A stretch of DNA of 64,000 bases from Siphonodentalium dalli (taxonomy: Eukaryota; Mollusca; Scaphopoda; Gadilida; Siphonodentaliidae). Positions 22,286-34,125 of this stretch are shown one piece after another (the stretch's first letter is position 1; each line of letters opens with the position of its first letter). The notes under the pieces were generated by a model. The model saw nothing but the letters and a program-made list of their open reading frames with translations, ran no database searches and was not told the DNA's origin. Location of the stretch: the NCBI GenBank assembly GCA_032622095.1, contig CP136061.1:57179301-57243300 (forward strand), read 5' to 3'. A program made the translations under genes and the position numbers.

Positions 22286-23421
22286 TACCATCAATTCCCC
22301 GTGAGCATTAAAATCAGCTCCGAAAAAAATTCAATGCAGCCGGCACCAATTATCACATTAACACATGTCACAATCACGCATTCTAATCGGTTATGGTGCA
22401 GAAGGTCTCAAGCCCTTGAAATGCAAAGAGATTTTGTTTTGTCTAAAGCCTAATACCATACACTAAAAACAAAAGAACATACATGTACGTGCACTCTAAT
22501 GCATACACCATTACCCTGTGTGTGTTAACACACACATATAACTTACATATATAGACAAACATATATATTACATACATGAATACCTGAACAATGGTGTATC
22601 CATATGGTTGCATATTGTTTCATAGGTTTGATGGTGGGAAGGTTTAATTTAAAAAACGTTTTTGATAAATTCTACCGAAAAAGAAGTAAAATTTACAAGT
22701 TACAGAATCTGTTTAACCCTTTCTATACTAAATGAATTCTTCCACTCAGTTATAAAAGTATATGCATGAATTGTTTATAAACAATAACAAACATATAGTA
22801 AAAATGCTGAATGATTCCTGTTCATTGGTCGTTTGTTGAACTTATTATCTGAACTTTTCCTATGGGAACTACTCGTCAATGAGTATTTACTATTGAAAGG
22901 GTCACTACTATGGTGTTTATGGTGGCACTCAGGCTTATGCATTAAACTCAAAGGGTAGGGGGCTTGTATATTGATGGTTAACCTAGCTAGTTCACTGGAC
23001 TGTCGCTGTATTTTAATTTTTTTAACCAGCAGGTGGCGTTTACTTTTGCCTTTTCAAACTCAACGATTCTCGGGGTACTTTTGCCCTGACTGTAAATCAT
23101 ACAAGTAGTTGATACTCATATTTAGCAAATCATTAACATTTAAGTAAATTTCTGCGTATTTCCAGGACAGGGTACCCCAATTTGTCAGTCGGGAGTATAT
23201 TTAACGTGTTAGTCATGTATGGAAGCTGATATGTCACCAAAGTGGAAGACAGATCGAAAGGAGTATGTCTGCTTATTAATACGTTGTTTAGATTTATCCT
23301 ATATTCACATATATATACTATGTTCGCATGTTCAATTGTTTAAACAAATTTAAATTGATGACAACGAGTCCGTTTGTGAGAAAATAGCACACTTTAAACT
23401 TCTTACCACTCGCAGTACTTA
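22286..23421. other. Intron; no gene seen
   Basis: AT-rich sequence with scattered motifs shared with other parts of the window (for example GTCGTTTGTTGAACTTATTA near 22827, and ACTACTCGTCAATGAGTATT near 22869, whose complement occurs near 63460). No exon is identified. Confidence 0.4.
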
Positions 23422-23835
23422 GGGTACGTTCATACGCTGGCAAGTTTGCACGGTATGTTTTTGCGGGCATTTCGTCATAGAAAACCACATGGTGCCAGCA
23501 TATGAACGGAAAGATGCACATAACATGCATCTTTACCAAAGTGAAAGACATGAGAAGTAACATTGATGTAGTTGCACTTGTAACGGTGCTACTGGAATTT
23601 GCCTTCAAATACCTGTATGATTTAGTCTTGCTAGATAATTGCATGATATTTACAGGCAAATTCCGGTAGCATCGCTACAGGTGGAACTACGGAGATTTTA
23701 CTTCGCACGTAGTTAGCTGTGGTACAGATGCACTTTATGTTCTTGTTTCCGTTCATATTCTGGCACCATATCGTTTTCTACGACGAAATGCCTGCAAACC
23801 ATACTGTGCAAACTTGCCAGTGTATGAACGTACCC
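23422..23835. mobile_element. PIF/Harbinger-like MITE, 414 bp
   Basis: TIRs start GGGTACGTTCATAC at both ends and extend with few mismatches through GGCAAGTTTGCAC to the CATGGTGCCA / TGGCACCATA block, about 80 bp or more per arm. Both ends are flanked by TTA (23419-23421 and 23836-23838). The 113-codon ORF inside is just the arms read through and is not a gene. Confidence 0.85.
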
Positions 23836-23969
23836 TTAAGATGATGTGTTCTGTTTGCTGTAATTATTTAATTATGTTGCTATCATATCACAGTCAGTGG
23901 ATGGCTCGATGATTTCATGGAAGTCTCGTGTGTCATTGGCTTCTCGACACCGTAATCGAAACTACGGCA

Positions 23970-24695
23970 TCGAGCCCACTCAAGCTGGGTCAAACAATCG
24001 GTTTTATACAGACTCGCACATCAAAGACACTCTCGACGGCAAGTAGCATATATATATATTATTAAACATCATTAGAAGCGGAATTGTGTACTGACTCACC
24101 CAAACCAGCCACATAACGGCCCCACACCTCTCGTATTTATTGAAAAATAAAAATTTCTCAACCCGGAATTTATATACATACTCAACTTCTATCGCCATTT
24201 TTGGAGTGATGTGACGTTATTGTATAATTGATCAAATGTAAATCAAAGATCTATCGAACAAAAACAATAAATTTACGCTCTAAAAATAAACTGAACCATT
24301 ACATTCTTGTCCCTATCTAATGCTTTGCGTTATTCAATTTATATGTGTATTTGTTTCTTTTTTTTTGTCTTTTAAATATTTATTAGGTATTTGATTACTT
24401 AAGAACTATAAATAGTACTCCCGGCAGATTCGCAATCAATCAAACGTAACAATTAATTGTATGTGTTATTATTCCGAAATGGTGATAATTTACCAATACT
24501 TCCCGGTTGTGAAATTTATATTTTCAATAAATATGAGAGGTGTGTAGCCGTTATGTGGCTTGTTTTGTTTGGGGGAGTCTGTAAACAATTCCGCTGCTAG
24601 TGATGCATATTATATATATGTTACTTACCGTTAGCAGCATCTATGAGGCGCGAGTCTGTACACAAACCGATTGTTTAACCCAGATTGAGCGGACG
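23970..24695. mobile_element. Inverted-repeat element, ~725 bp
   Basis: CTGGGTCAAACAATCGGTTT near 23984 pairs with AACCGATTGTTTAACCCAG near 24665. GAATTGTGTACTGACTC pairs with GAGTCTGTAAACAATTC, and GCCACATAACGGCCCCACAC pairs with GTGTGTAGCCGTTATGTGGC. The arms are imperfect, and the middle (24200-24480) is AT-rich and unpaired. There is no transposase. The superfamily is not determined. Confidence 0.75.
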
Positions 24696-25673
24696 CCATG
24701 TCGAGCAAGTAACAACCGGTCGGGATACATCACATTGAGGAGTAATTAAATAACTCTGATATATAAATGTGTATACGTCAGTATTAGTAATCGTATATGG
24801 TCACATATACAATTTAGGAGGAAGTGCATTGTGCTGTTCTGTTGTGTCAATACTCGAACCCAACTGATACTCTTCCCAACTCTCAGTGAAAGGGCTTCCT
24901 TTTAAGGGTGTCCCCGTAGTCGATGTTGTGATGTCGTGGATACGATAATCGCAGTCTGGCCTAGATGAGGTTGACACTGGTTGGAACCCCGACATGGGCG
25001 AAAATCACGACATACTCTCAAGCTTGATCTGAGTTGAGTGACATCTCAATGTGCAGTTCCGATCGATACATGGCCATTTCGGTAAGAAATGAGAATTTGT
25101 TCACGCACAAGTTTGTGGACGTTAAAAGTTAAATAAAAATAAGTTATATATACCTTTCTATAGGATTAAGTATTATCGGGGTGGGATCAATTTATGTTCT
25201 GCATGGGACCTGTGATCCGAATTGAGGTTGTTGATCGCGGATTAACTGTTATGGACGCCAATTTCAACGGACATTTGGATAGTGAAAGATTTTGGTAAAC
25301 ATGAAGTTGTATATTTTTTGTGAATTGTGTGTGTCGAGATGGCAGAACAAAAACATTAAATTGATTAGCCGAGAGAAATTCCATGATTGTAAGCGACGCA
25401 AAGCATTATCGCTCACCAGGGTTACTTAAATCGTGCAATCTCGAGCTGAGACCTTCAGTTACAGTGAAATACATTATTATGGAACAAATATTAACTAAGA
25501 AATAATATTACATGCACTGTTGATTTCAATGTTATAAAATCAACACGTTCGCATGTTATACCTGGTGGAGTATGATCGCTGTATACGGGCAAACCCAGAG
25601 TAGATATTCATGGCATGATCCAATTTTCTTGCAGAGAACATAAATCAATCTAGTTAATATTTAACAAACTTAC
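24696..25673. other. Intron; no gene seen
   Basis: No recognisable exon or repeat of note before the ZP-N exon. Two short minus-strand ORFs (24801-24995, 25187-25384) carry no domain signature. Confidence 0.4.
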
Positions 25674-25855
25674 CCCTGCATATTCCGTTGTTGTGGTGAC
25701 ACCACAGTTACCAGCAATATGCGCAAGTGTATACACATTATTACTATTAGTGATACAATTCGGTGATTCAGTTGGAGCTGGGTAAGTGCTGCCGCCATAT
25801 GCTGATGTTGTTATCCACGTAAGATAGAAATTAGTAGCATCGCAGATAAGAAAAC
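25674..25855 (-). CDS. EGF-ZP protein, ZP-N exon
   Basis: Minus-strand internal exon of 182 bp with acceptor TTTGTCACAG and donor GTAAGTTT (plus-strand ACTTAC at 25668-25673). After two bases completing a split codon it reads FLICDATNFYLTWITTSAYG, then a proline/serine stretch, NCITNSNNVYTLAHIAGNCG, and a threonine-rich end TTTTEYAG. Three cysteines spaced C-x(~29)-C-x16-C-G fit the first three of the ZP-N domain; the fourth is in the exon at 15817-15971. The incoming phase (needs one base) is exactly what the EGF exons at 48671 and 57392 supply, since they end ..ATQI plus one base. EGF and ZP parts therefore splice in frame. ZP-N mediates polymerisation of extracellular matrix proteins. Confidence 0.8.
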
Positions 25856-26739
25856 CTGTGACAAATTAGAAGTTAATCATCAGCATCATCATCGTTACCC
25901 GTGAGTATTATAGCACCAAATGCAAATCTAAAGCAAAACACAAACCATCGTTAAATAATAGAGCATGTACCGCGTGTATCTCCCCGTTCGTCCGTCGGGG
26001 TTTATACCTTCCATGGCTGAAGCTTCCTTAAATTTTGCAAAACAAATATGCCAATACATTTTTTTATATACGCGAGTCTTCCATAGGGAGCGGAGACTAC
26101 ATTGCCCTAACAGTATTTACCTTGACATTGTAAGTCAATGTGTTCTCGTATATATGCGAGGCTCCATATGGGAGACTATCATATATAAGAGCATGCACTG
26201 GCACATGATATTTAATGCTGCACCAGCAACATGGTTAAGTAATGATTAATGAACGATCGACTGGACATTTGGAAACTGGAAGGTCAATCGCCATTTGGAC
26301 GATACCTTTTATATTTCCGAATATCCAATCCCGAGTCCATTAAATGACAAAAACAGTTTTAAAATATAGACCACATACCAACGTTTCTGTATTACAAATG
26401 AATGAATAAATGAATGATTTTCTTCAAATGGACATACCCGTTCCATACATGTTTACATTTTAAAACAGCAATATGTATGAGACACATGGGTGCAATTATA
26501 TATAGTATAGTATAAATGAATACACATATATATAAATTGTTGTGATATAGTGCATGGTGGGCTATTTATTAGACGTAATTCTGGATGTTTTATAACAGAT
26601 AATCGCATCGGTCATACCACCTGGACCCGGATGCCAGCTCACCACCCAATGCAACTAAGAATTGATTTAGATTGACAAGCCCATGCTGACCACATATATT
26701 TCATGTAGAAGCAGTAAAGGGGTGACAGGAAGCCAGTTG
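25856..26739. other. Intron; no gene seen
   Basis: AT-rich intron. The 94-codon ORF at 25965-26249 has no domain signature. TCTTCCATAGGGAG and CTCCATATGGGAG near 26080 and 26163 may be transposon ends, but I could not define an element. Confidence 0.35.
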
Positions 26740-27835
26740 ACCTTTCTAAATTCATTGTGTCAGACACTAGTTGATCTACCTAAACAAAGAATTAAAGGCA
26801 CCAATCTGTTTTGTGTTGCCTGCACACGGGACGGGTCTGAGTTATGATACACAGACTAGAACACCAGAAACCTCTACAATAGTATAAGCATTCTCCTACA
26901 ATTTGCATTGAGGAATTTTGCCTTTCTATAGAGAATTTCAAGCTGTTGATGACAATGGAAATTACACGTTGGGCCATCAGTTCTCCGTCCATCTTTTGAT
27001 CAAGGAAGACATCCAATTATTTAACTGATTTCACAGATGGAATAAGTATGTCACTGCATGCAACCGGGATATCAGATGTTTTCCTTATTTCCTCTATGGG
27101 CCGAATAGTATGCACTCTGTCTTGCCTAGATAGATTGACAGTCGGTAATCAATAAACCAGTTATTCAGTTTGGCAACTTCATAGCTAAATTTAGACTCGA
27201 TGGTTGAGGGGTAACTACCTCTTTCATTAACGTATATAAAAAATAGAAATTTGTATTTTATATTTTTTTTTTTATTAATTAAAAAAAAAATTATAAGGTT
27301 ACACATTTATATACAGAAACAATATATGATAACCAATATATAACCTTGAGGGACACCACATGCGACTGATTGAAGTTCTGAGATAGTACCACTTATGTCG
27401 ACTGCTTGGATCATATCTTTTAAATATAATTCGAACCACTGGTATGAAATTATTTCAATTGCTTTCAGTTTATATATTATTACGTCATGGTTAACTGTAT
27501 CGATGGCCTTTTGAATGTCTATTCAGATCATTCATGTGAATTTACCGTGTTCCGTTTCTTTGAGGATATTATCAGTGGGATAGAAAATGCAGGTATCTGT
27601 TGAGTAACTTGATCGAAAGCCTGATAGTAGGTTGTACAGCACATTATGTGTATTATTATAATTGTCTAACTAATTATAGACCATTTTCCCCATAATTTTA
27701 GTCTCTATATTTAATATTGAGACTAGTCTATAGTTTCCAGGATTTTAATTTATCCCATTTCTTGTAGATTTGGCACATCACGGGCTACTTTCAGTTGGTT
27801 TAACAATTGTTTATTTATCCACCAAATATATAATT
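26740..27835 (-). pseudogene. Antisense LINE fragment (RT), decayed
   Basis: On the minus strand, 5' to 3': IDIQKAIDTVNHDVIIYKL (about 27525-27468), WFELYLKDM and a CGVPQGYIL box (about 27370-27330), LNNWFIDYRLSIYLGKTECI (about 27170-27115), and LDVFLDQKMDGELMAQRV followed by LKFS (about 27015-26940). These are RT palm and thumb blocks in the normal LINE order; the 'DTVNHD', 'GVPQG' and 'LDQKM-G--MA' forms are typical of CR1/L2/Jockey-like elements. The catalytic YxDD block is lost between GVPQG and LNNWF, where a poly-A/T insertion lies (about 27255-27290). Not functional. Same orientation as the host ZP gene, within its intron. Confidence 0.75.
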
Positions 27836-28934
27836 GTGTTACATAAAATACATTGAACATGGAAATACATAAGGAATTGTTATCATGGATATGGTAATAT
27901 GTTATATATCTAGTAGGAGAACGACAGTAAGCATATGGCTTTTCGGGTGTCTTTCTCTCCGTGTATCATCAAGGGCCCCTGTAAAATGTATATATATAAA
28001 TAATCCTGGGATTTTACGTTAATATCGGAACCGGAAAGTAGATAGCTGATCCGGATATTACATTGGTTCCGGTGTATTTTGGGTAGTAAGAATAAGAGGA
28101 GTATTTAGGAAAAGATGAAGATGGAGGGGAGATGATGGAGGGGGAGAGGAATGGAACGGATTTTTCGTTTTATTAGACGTTAGGTGCGGTGCTGTAATTT
28201 TAAGATACTGACCGATTTATAATTAAGCATCTATAATCGTTGTGTCAATAATGAATACTTGGAATTCTTCAAAAATAGTTGGATTCGTTTGTAGACTCAT
28301 TATATTATCGCCATTGAGAAAAATATAAACTGAGGGAACTATAGCGTCATGGGATTATTTCAAGCAGAATTTGCCCATGCATGGGAACGGTAACGCCGCC
28401 ATTGGTAGATATCTTCTATTTGACCACAAACACACAGACAACAACTACAAGACATTCAAAGTAAATAAAGGTCAATAACCGGACCCCATTGGATAACTTA
28501 CGTTGGTAGAAAGTGCTGCTTGTGATATTATAAATCCGGCTTCGAATGTATGGAGTACATAAATCCCATACGTAGGAATACTGCACAAACCAAGAGAAGA
28601 GTAGTGGGATACTCATTAATTAATCCAAGAACAACACACAATACACAAATATACATATAAATATAGCCCACTGAATTATTGACGCTGGACCACAATGCGT
28701 TTGCCCTTGTGGATGTACATCAATTTCTTGGTCGAGGGTGGTAGCATAACTGTAAACACAGACTTCATTATAAGATATGTGACAATGCGTTGAACTATCT
28801 GGGTGTAATATCGACTATATGGAGTGCTGATTGGTATTTGCCGGACCAGGTTTGGAATACTCACCACATATTTAATTGGTAAGAAAAACTTATCACTAAT
28901 TGTAAATTTCTCGGGCTGATTGGGTGTTAAAAAT
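27836..28934. other. Intron; no gene seen
   Basis: AT-rich, with a purine-rich stretch at about 28085-28155 (GGGGAGATGATGGAGGGGGA). No recognisable coding or RNA element. Confidence 0.4.
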
Positions 28935-28937
28935 ATG

Positions 28938-29042
28938 TAATAAGTACGGCGTCCGATTTGTAAGTGAAATAAACATCACTCGCGCCATCCGGGCGCTTGT
29001 GATCTTTATTTCACTTATAAATCGGACGACGTGCTTATAACG
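28938..29042. repeat. Hairpin MITE-like sequence beside a minisatellite
   Basis: TAAGTACGGCGTCCGATTTG, continuing through TAAGTGAAATAAACATCAC, pairs with GTGATCTTTATTTCACTTAT continuing through AAATCGGACGACGTGCTTA. The loop is short and GC-rich (CGCGCCATCCGGGCGC, itself partly self-complementary). The arms are about 40 bp. The minisatellite begins immediately after. Confidence 0.8.
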
Positions 29043-29045
29043 TAT

Positions 29046-30605
29046 ATTTATATCATGATGAGACGACTTTATATAATGAAGAGACGACCTCATATAATGA
29101 CGAAACGACTTTATATCACGACGAGACGAACTAATATATTATGGAAACCACCTCATACGAAACGACCTAATATAATGTTGTAAGCACTTTATATATTAGA
29201 GAGGAGACATCATATAAAAAAAAAACGACCTCACATAGTGGCGACTTTATACCATGATGAGACGACCTCACATAATGACGAAACGACTTTATACCATGAT
29301 GAGACGACCTCATATAATGACGAAACGACTTTATATCACGACGAGACGAACTAATATATTATGGTAACCACCTCATACGAAACGACCTAATATAATGGTG
29401 TAACCACTTTATATATTAGAGAGGAGACATCATATAAAAACAAAACGACCTCGCATAGTGGCGACTTTATACCATGACGAGACGACCTCACACAATGGTG
29501 AAACAAATTAATGTCACGACGAGACGACCTCACATAATGGTGAAACGACTTTCTATAATGACGAGGCGACCTCACATAATGGCGAAACATATCATAAGGC
29601 AGTTGAGGCGTCAACCAGATCGTCGGTGTATATGATGTACTTTTCCACGATATATCCATATCTCATGTTTCCTCTATCTATCTATCTTTTGTATATTATC
29701 TCCACTTATATTTCTCAATATCCATTTATGTACATTGGATCGGAGAATAAAACGTTTTATTATTACAGTACGAAGTGTTTTTATTATAGAGAATACTATC
29801 AAGTTGTTAGGACTATTCAGTGAAGACTGATCGATATATATGCAATCAACGTCGTTTTCGATGCATCTGTCGGCGTAACGAAGTTTCTGATGTCGAATTA
29901 CATACTGTATAATTTCGCTGACGGGGCTTATTTTTTTAGTTTAATTTTTGTTTTTACATAAATACATATTTTATATCATACGAAAGTAGAAGATGTCGGC
30001 TTCATGTTCCGCCCTGCTGCAACATTTGAAAGTGATGCCGTTGTCACGAAAACGGCGTGGACACAATGTAGGCACCTTTTGAGATAAAAAACCCTCAGCA
30101 AATGGTAAAAACGAATTTAATCATATTCTAGGACAGGAACAGACGTTGAAGATAATTTATTGATGGTATTTTTCCACGACATTTTCCAACTATTTTAGTA
30201 GTAACTAGGATGCACATTTAGGTTATGATGGTGTTATTGCTATTTTGGGGTGAGCATGCGATAATTTTAGAATTGGAACATTTATTAGATACTATGTGTT
30301 CCTCGTGAAAATACCCACTCTCATTATTCCATCATAACCTTCTGTCTTGATTTACCAATGCATTGTATACGTGTGTGCATAATTGCGTAGCATAGCATTA
30401 CTTCATAAACATATTACTTCTCGAACATAGCCACTTCATGTTTTCGTTATTTATTCTACGTTTCTACTTTTCTGAGCAGACAGCTCAACAAACTTTAGCG
30501 AATATCTGATTGTGGCTAGATCTTCTTCACCAATTCCATTCCTCTCATCTTCTCATTATCAACATGGAACATTCGATCATAATAGACACTGTTTAAACCA
30601 ATACA
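29046..30605. repeat. Minisatellite element, copy 1
   Basis: Part 1 (about 29046-29600) is a tandem array of 21-bp half-units forming 42-bp units, consensus CGACCTCAYATAATGGCGAAA plus CGACTTTATATCATGACGAGA. Part 2 (about 29600-30605) is a non-tandem 1-kb body starting near GTATATGATGTACTTTTCCA and ending GACACTGTTTAAACCAATAC. The same two-part structure occurs at 30612-32158 and 53698-55195; copies 1 and 3 are nearly identical over the body. Because 21 is a multiple of 3, the arrays yield spurious ORFs. No transposase or terminal repeat is seen. Confidence 0.8.
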
Positions 30606-30611
30606 ATATAT

Positions 30612-32158
30612 AAACAAAACGAGTTCACATAGTGGCGACTTTATACCATGATGAGACGACCTCACATAATGGCGAAACCACTTTATATCATGACAAAACG
30701 ACCTCAAATAATGGTGAAACGACATTATATCATGACGAGACGACCTCATATAATGGGGAAACCACTTTATATAATGACGAGACGACATCATATAATGGCG
30801 ACACGACTTCATATAATGGTGAAACGACTTTATATTATGACGAGTCTACCTCACATAATGGTGAAACTTTATAACACGCCAATCAGCCCTCGACAAATGG
30901 AAGTTATCTAATGAGGTCTGGTGACCGACCTTTATTTACTGTAAAGATCTTTAAGTCGTCGTCGACGACCTCACATAATGGCGAAACGACTTCATGTCAC
31001 GACGAGACGACCTTACATAATGGCGAAACGACTTTCTTTAATGACGAAACGACTTTATATAATTATGAAACGACCTCATATATTGGCAAAACAACTTTAT
31101 ATAATGACGAGACGACCTAATATAATTTGGAAACCACTTCATACGAAACGACCTAATATGGTGTAACCACTTTATATATTGGAGCGGAGACTTCATATAA
31201 AGACAAAACTACCTCACATAATGGTGAAACGACTTTCTATAATGACGAGGCGACCTCACATAATGGCGAAACATCACATAAGGCAGTTGATGCGTCAACC
31301 AGATCGTCGGTGTATATGATGTACTTTCCACGATATATCCATATCTCATGTTTCCTCTATTTATCTATCTTTTGTATAGTATCTCCACTTATATTTCTAA
31401 ATATCCATTTATGTACATTGGATCAGAGAATAAAACGTAATATTATTACAGTACGAAGTGTTTTTATTACAGAGAATACTATCGAGTTTCTATTGTCGAA
31501 TTACATACTGTATAATTTTGCTAACGGGACTTATTTTTTTAATTTGTTTTACATAAATAAATATTATATAATATTATCATATGCAAGTAGAAGATGTCGG
31601 TTTCATGTTTCGCCATGCTGCAAAATTTGAAAGTGATGCCGTTGTCATGGAAACGGCGTGGACACAATGTAAGCACATTTTGAGATAAAACCCCTCAGCA
31701 GATGGTAAAAACGAATTTAATCATATTCTAGGACAGGAACAGACGTTGAAAATAATTTATTGATGGTATTTTCCCACGATAATTATTTTCCAACCAGGAT
31801 GCACATTTAGGTTATTAGGGTTTATTGCCATTTTGGGGTGAACATGCGATAATGTTAGAATTGGAACATTTATTAGATACTATGTGTTCCTCGTGAAAAT
31901 ACTCACTCTCATTATTCCATCATAACCTTCTGCCTCGATTTACTAATGCACTGTATACGTGTGTGCATAATTGCGTAGCATAGCATTACTTCATAAACAT
32001 ATTACTTCTCGAACATAGCCACTTCATGTTTTCGTTATTTATTCTACCTTTCTACTTTTCTGAGTAGATAGCTCAACAAACTTTAGCGAATATCTGATTG
32101 TGGCTGGATCTTCTTCACCAATTCCATTCCTCTCATCTTCTCATTATCAACATGGAGT
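30612..32158. repeat. Minisatellite element, copy 2
   Basis: The array (about 30612-31285) abuts the end of copy 1, so copies 1 and 2 are in tandem. The body (about 31285-32158) has several small deletions compared with copies 1 and 3 (around 31485 and 31790) and lacks the last ~30 bp with the GTTTAAACC end. The array encodes seven-residue repeats (ETTLYHD/ETTSHNG) on the plus strand, a by-product of the 21-bp period. Confidence 0.8.
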
Positions 32159-33029
32159 ATTCAATCTTAAAACATGGCTATGACGTCACTCCTTTGTTCA
32201 TCGAGTCCAGTTTATAGGATAATGGATGGTTATTGTCGAGATCGTATATTATTTTTCAAACAACGATTCATTATTTTAATATTGGACGCTGCGGACGATT
32301 TAATTTAATATGACATGCATGTATGATACCATAAGGCACGTATTAAAATGGCTGTTTGTTTTTTTTGGGACACAAATATCGTGTTAAATTAAGTTGTATT
32401 TGTTATGACTTCAATGCGTCTTTCTGGGACATAATGCTCGTACAGAAGCTAGGCAGTTCATTTATTTATCGACCTATTTCGATACCATTTTACCGGGTAA
32501 AATTCAAAGCGGATATTGATATAGGTGTAGTTTGGAGCGCAATTGTAATTAAAATTATCAGAACAATTTCAACCTATTTTTGCGCTGATATTTTCATCCA
32601 ACTGTGTGGTTTCAGGCATGCATCTTCCCATTTTGATCAAAGTTTGACCAAAATGACGCCCCCATCCCAAGTGTATGGTAGGCCTAGCATTTGGCATAGT
32701 GTAGGTAGGTACTTTCGTGTCGGAAATCCAGTCGAATACACGCGAAAACATGTTGAGGATTTTATCTTATTGAAATATTTTGTTAACCCTTAATAAAAGA
32801 GAATGGGACCAGAATTAATTAAATATGTATTAAGTTCTTATTGGGCATGGTATCGTGCAGGCAGTCGATCAGGTAAATATTGAATGGAAGATGAAGTTCA
32901 GACTGACACAGATTCTAATTTCACCATTTCGAGCCACACAAAACACGTTTTCATAAACACTAAACAGCTGACAACTATACTGTGTTCCCATTCAGAGGCT
33001 ATCATGTAAATCAGAATGATTGGTGTCAT
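32159..33029. other. Intron; one unassigned 145-codon ORF
   Basis: The ORF at 32356-32793 (plus strand) is the longest here that is not repeat-derived. It has no domain, signal peptide or splice context that I recognise; codon 1 is preceded by a T-rich run. I treat it as unproven. Confidence 0.3.
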
Positions 33030-33925
33030 CTTAATAATGCTAAGTACGGTGCCGTTCTGTCACCGGATATTCGGTGTCGAACCGACCGGTGCCTAAGTAC
33101 AGTGCTGTACCGTCACCGGATATTCGGTGTGGAACCGGCAAGAATTATTTTTACAGTGCCGTCTCAGTATCGTATTTTCGGTGCCAGGCCGTTGTCGAAA
33201 AAACAATACCTAAAGGACTGAATACAACTGTGTTAAGTTTTACCATGTTTTCTGCCAATGCCCATTCAATTACATGCAAAAAGTATGAGATAACTCGTAG
33301 TGAGCAGTGAACGTGTTAAGGACATATTTCCATGCAGTGGTAAGCATTTCATTACTTTTGTTAATTAATGACTGCACTGCATTTAAATTCCGATGCCGGT
33401 CAGGCGTTGAGATTTTGTCACCGAATTGGTGCCTTGCATACGGCACTATAACGGCACGGTCTGCTGAATTATCAAAGGTCGGTTTTGATAATTTGCATCA
33501 TTTAATTGCACCGAATATCATTGTTAAAAATGTTGATGTACTATTGAGAGATTATTACAATAAATTGGCTAAAGTTCACAACTCATATGTAAACTCATAT
33601 GTAAGTGTCGGCTGAGTGACGAATTTCCGGCATCTGTACGGCACCGTTATTCAGATGCTTTTTTTTTACACAGTATTGAGCAGATACCGGTACTTGAAGG
33701 TGGCATAAATGAAATTGGTTATTTTTCATAACTCAATTTGCAATAAACTATAATACTTTATGTTTATCAGTATCAGATTAGTACCGATCTGGTGCCGGGT
33801 ATCCGACCCAGGAAAAGTATTGGTAAATGGGTACCTGTTTGGTGCCGGTACGGCATCGGTATATCGATACGGCACCAACCGGCACAAACCGGTACCTATC
33901 AGGCACCGTTCCAGCGCCTACATGT
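33030..33925. repeat. Diffuse GGTACCGG/GTGCCG repeat region
   Basis: GTCACCGGATATTCGGTGT occurs twice (about 33059 and 33113). A dense group of GGTGCCGG, GGCACCGG and GTACCG motifs lies at about 33640-33915, in part as inverted copies of the left group. It is GC-richer than its flanks and probably the two ends of a degenerate inverted-repeat element with an AT-rich middle. Confidence 0.5.
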
Positions 33926-33997
33926 TTGCTGGGTAGCTATCTATAGACAACAGTTGTCAAGTATAATATCGCTCTGATTGATTGCTAGAACAGGACA

Positions 33998-34001
33998 GAC
34001 C

Positions 34002-34036
<35 letters not shown>

Positions 34037-34110
34037 TAGCTATTAAGGCAAAACAGCAGGCACCACATTAAGGCAAAACAGCAGGCACCACAGCAGGCAC
34101 CACAGCTAAA
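33998..34110. repeat. (TA)n microsatellite and short tandem repeat
   Basis: (TA)n at about 34001-34037, followed by two copies of TTAAGGCAAAACAGCAGGCA and an extra CAGCAGGCACCA unit (about 34045-34105). These lie directly 5' of the PLE coding region and may belong to its 5' end. Confidence 0.8.
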
Positions 34111-34125
34111 AGCAGGGTAACTAAC

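Noticed and set aside
23318-23659. 113-codon minus-strand ORF
   Set aside because: It lies largely in the arms of the 414-bp Harbinger-like MITE and has no domain.
30640-30720. Hammerhead-ribozyme-like ATGATGAGACGACC...GCGAAAC pattern in the minisatellite
   Set aside because: The core needs CTGATGA and a paired stem II; here the first core base is A and the flanking bases do not pair.
29046-31285. CRISPR-like appearance of the regular minisatellite units
   Set aside because: There are no unique spacers; alternate half-units are all variants of the same repeat, and the DNA is eukaryotic.
32356-32793. 145-codon plus-strand ORF as a gene
   Set aside because: No recognised domain, no signal peptide, no splice or codon-use support, and it lies in an intron full of repeats.
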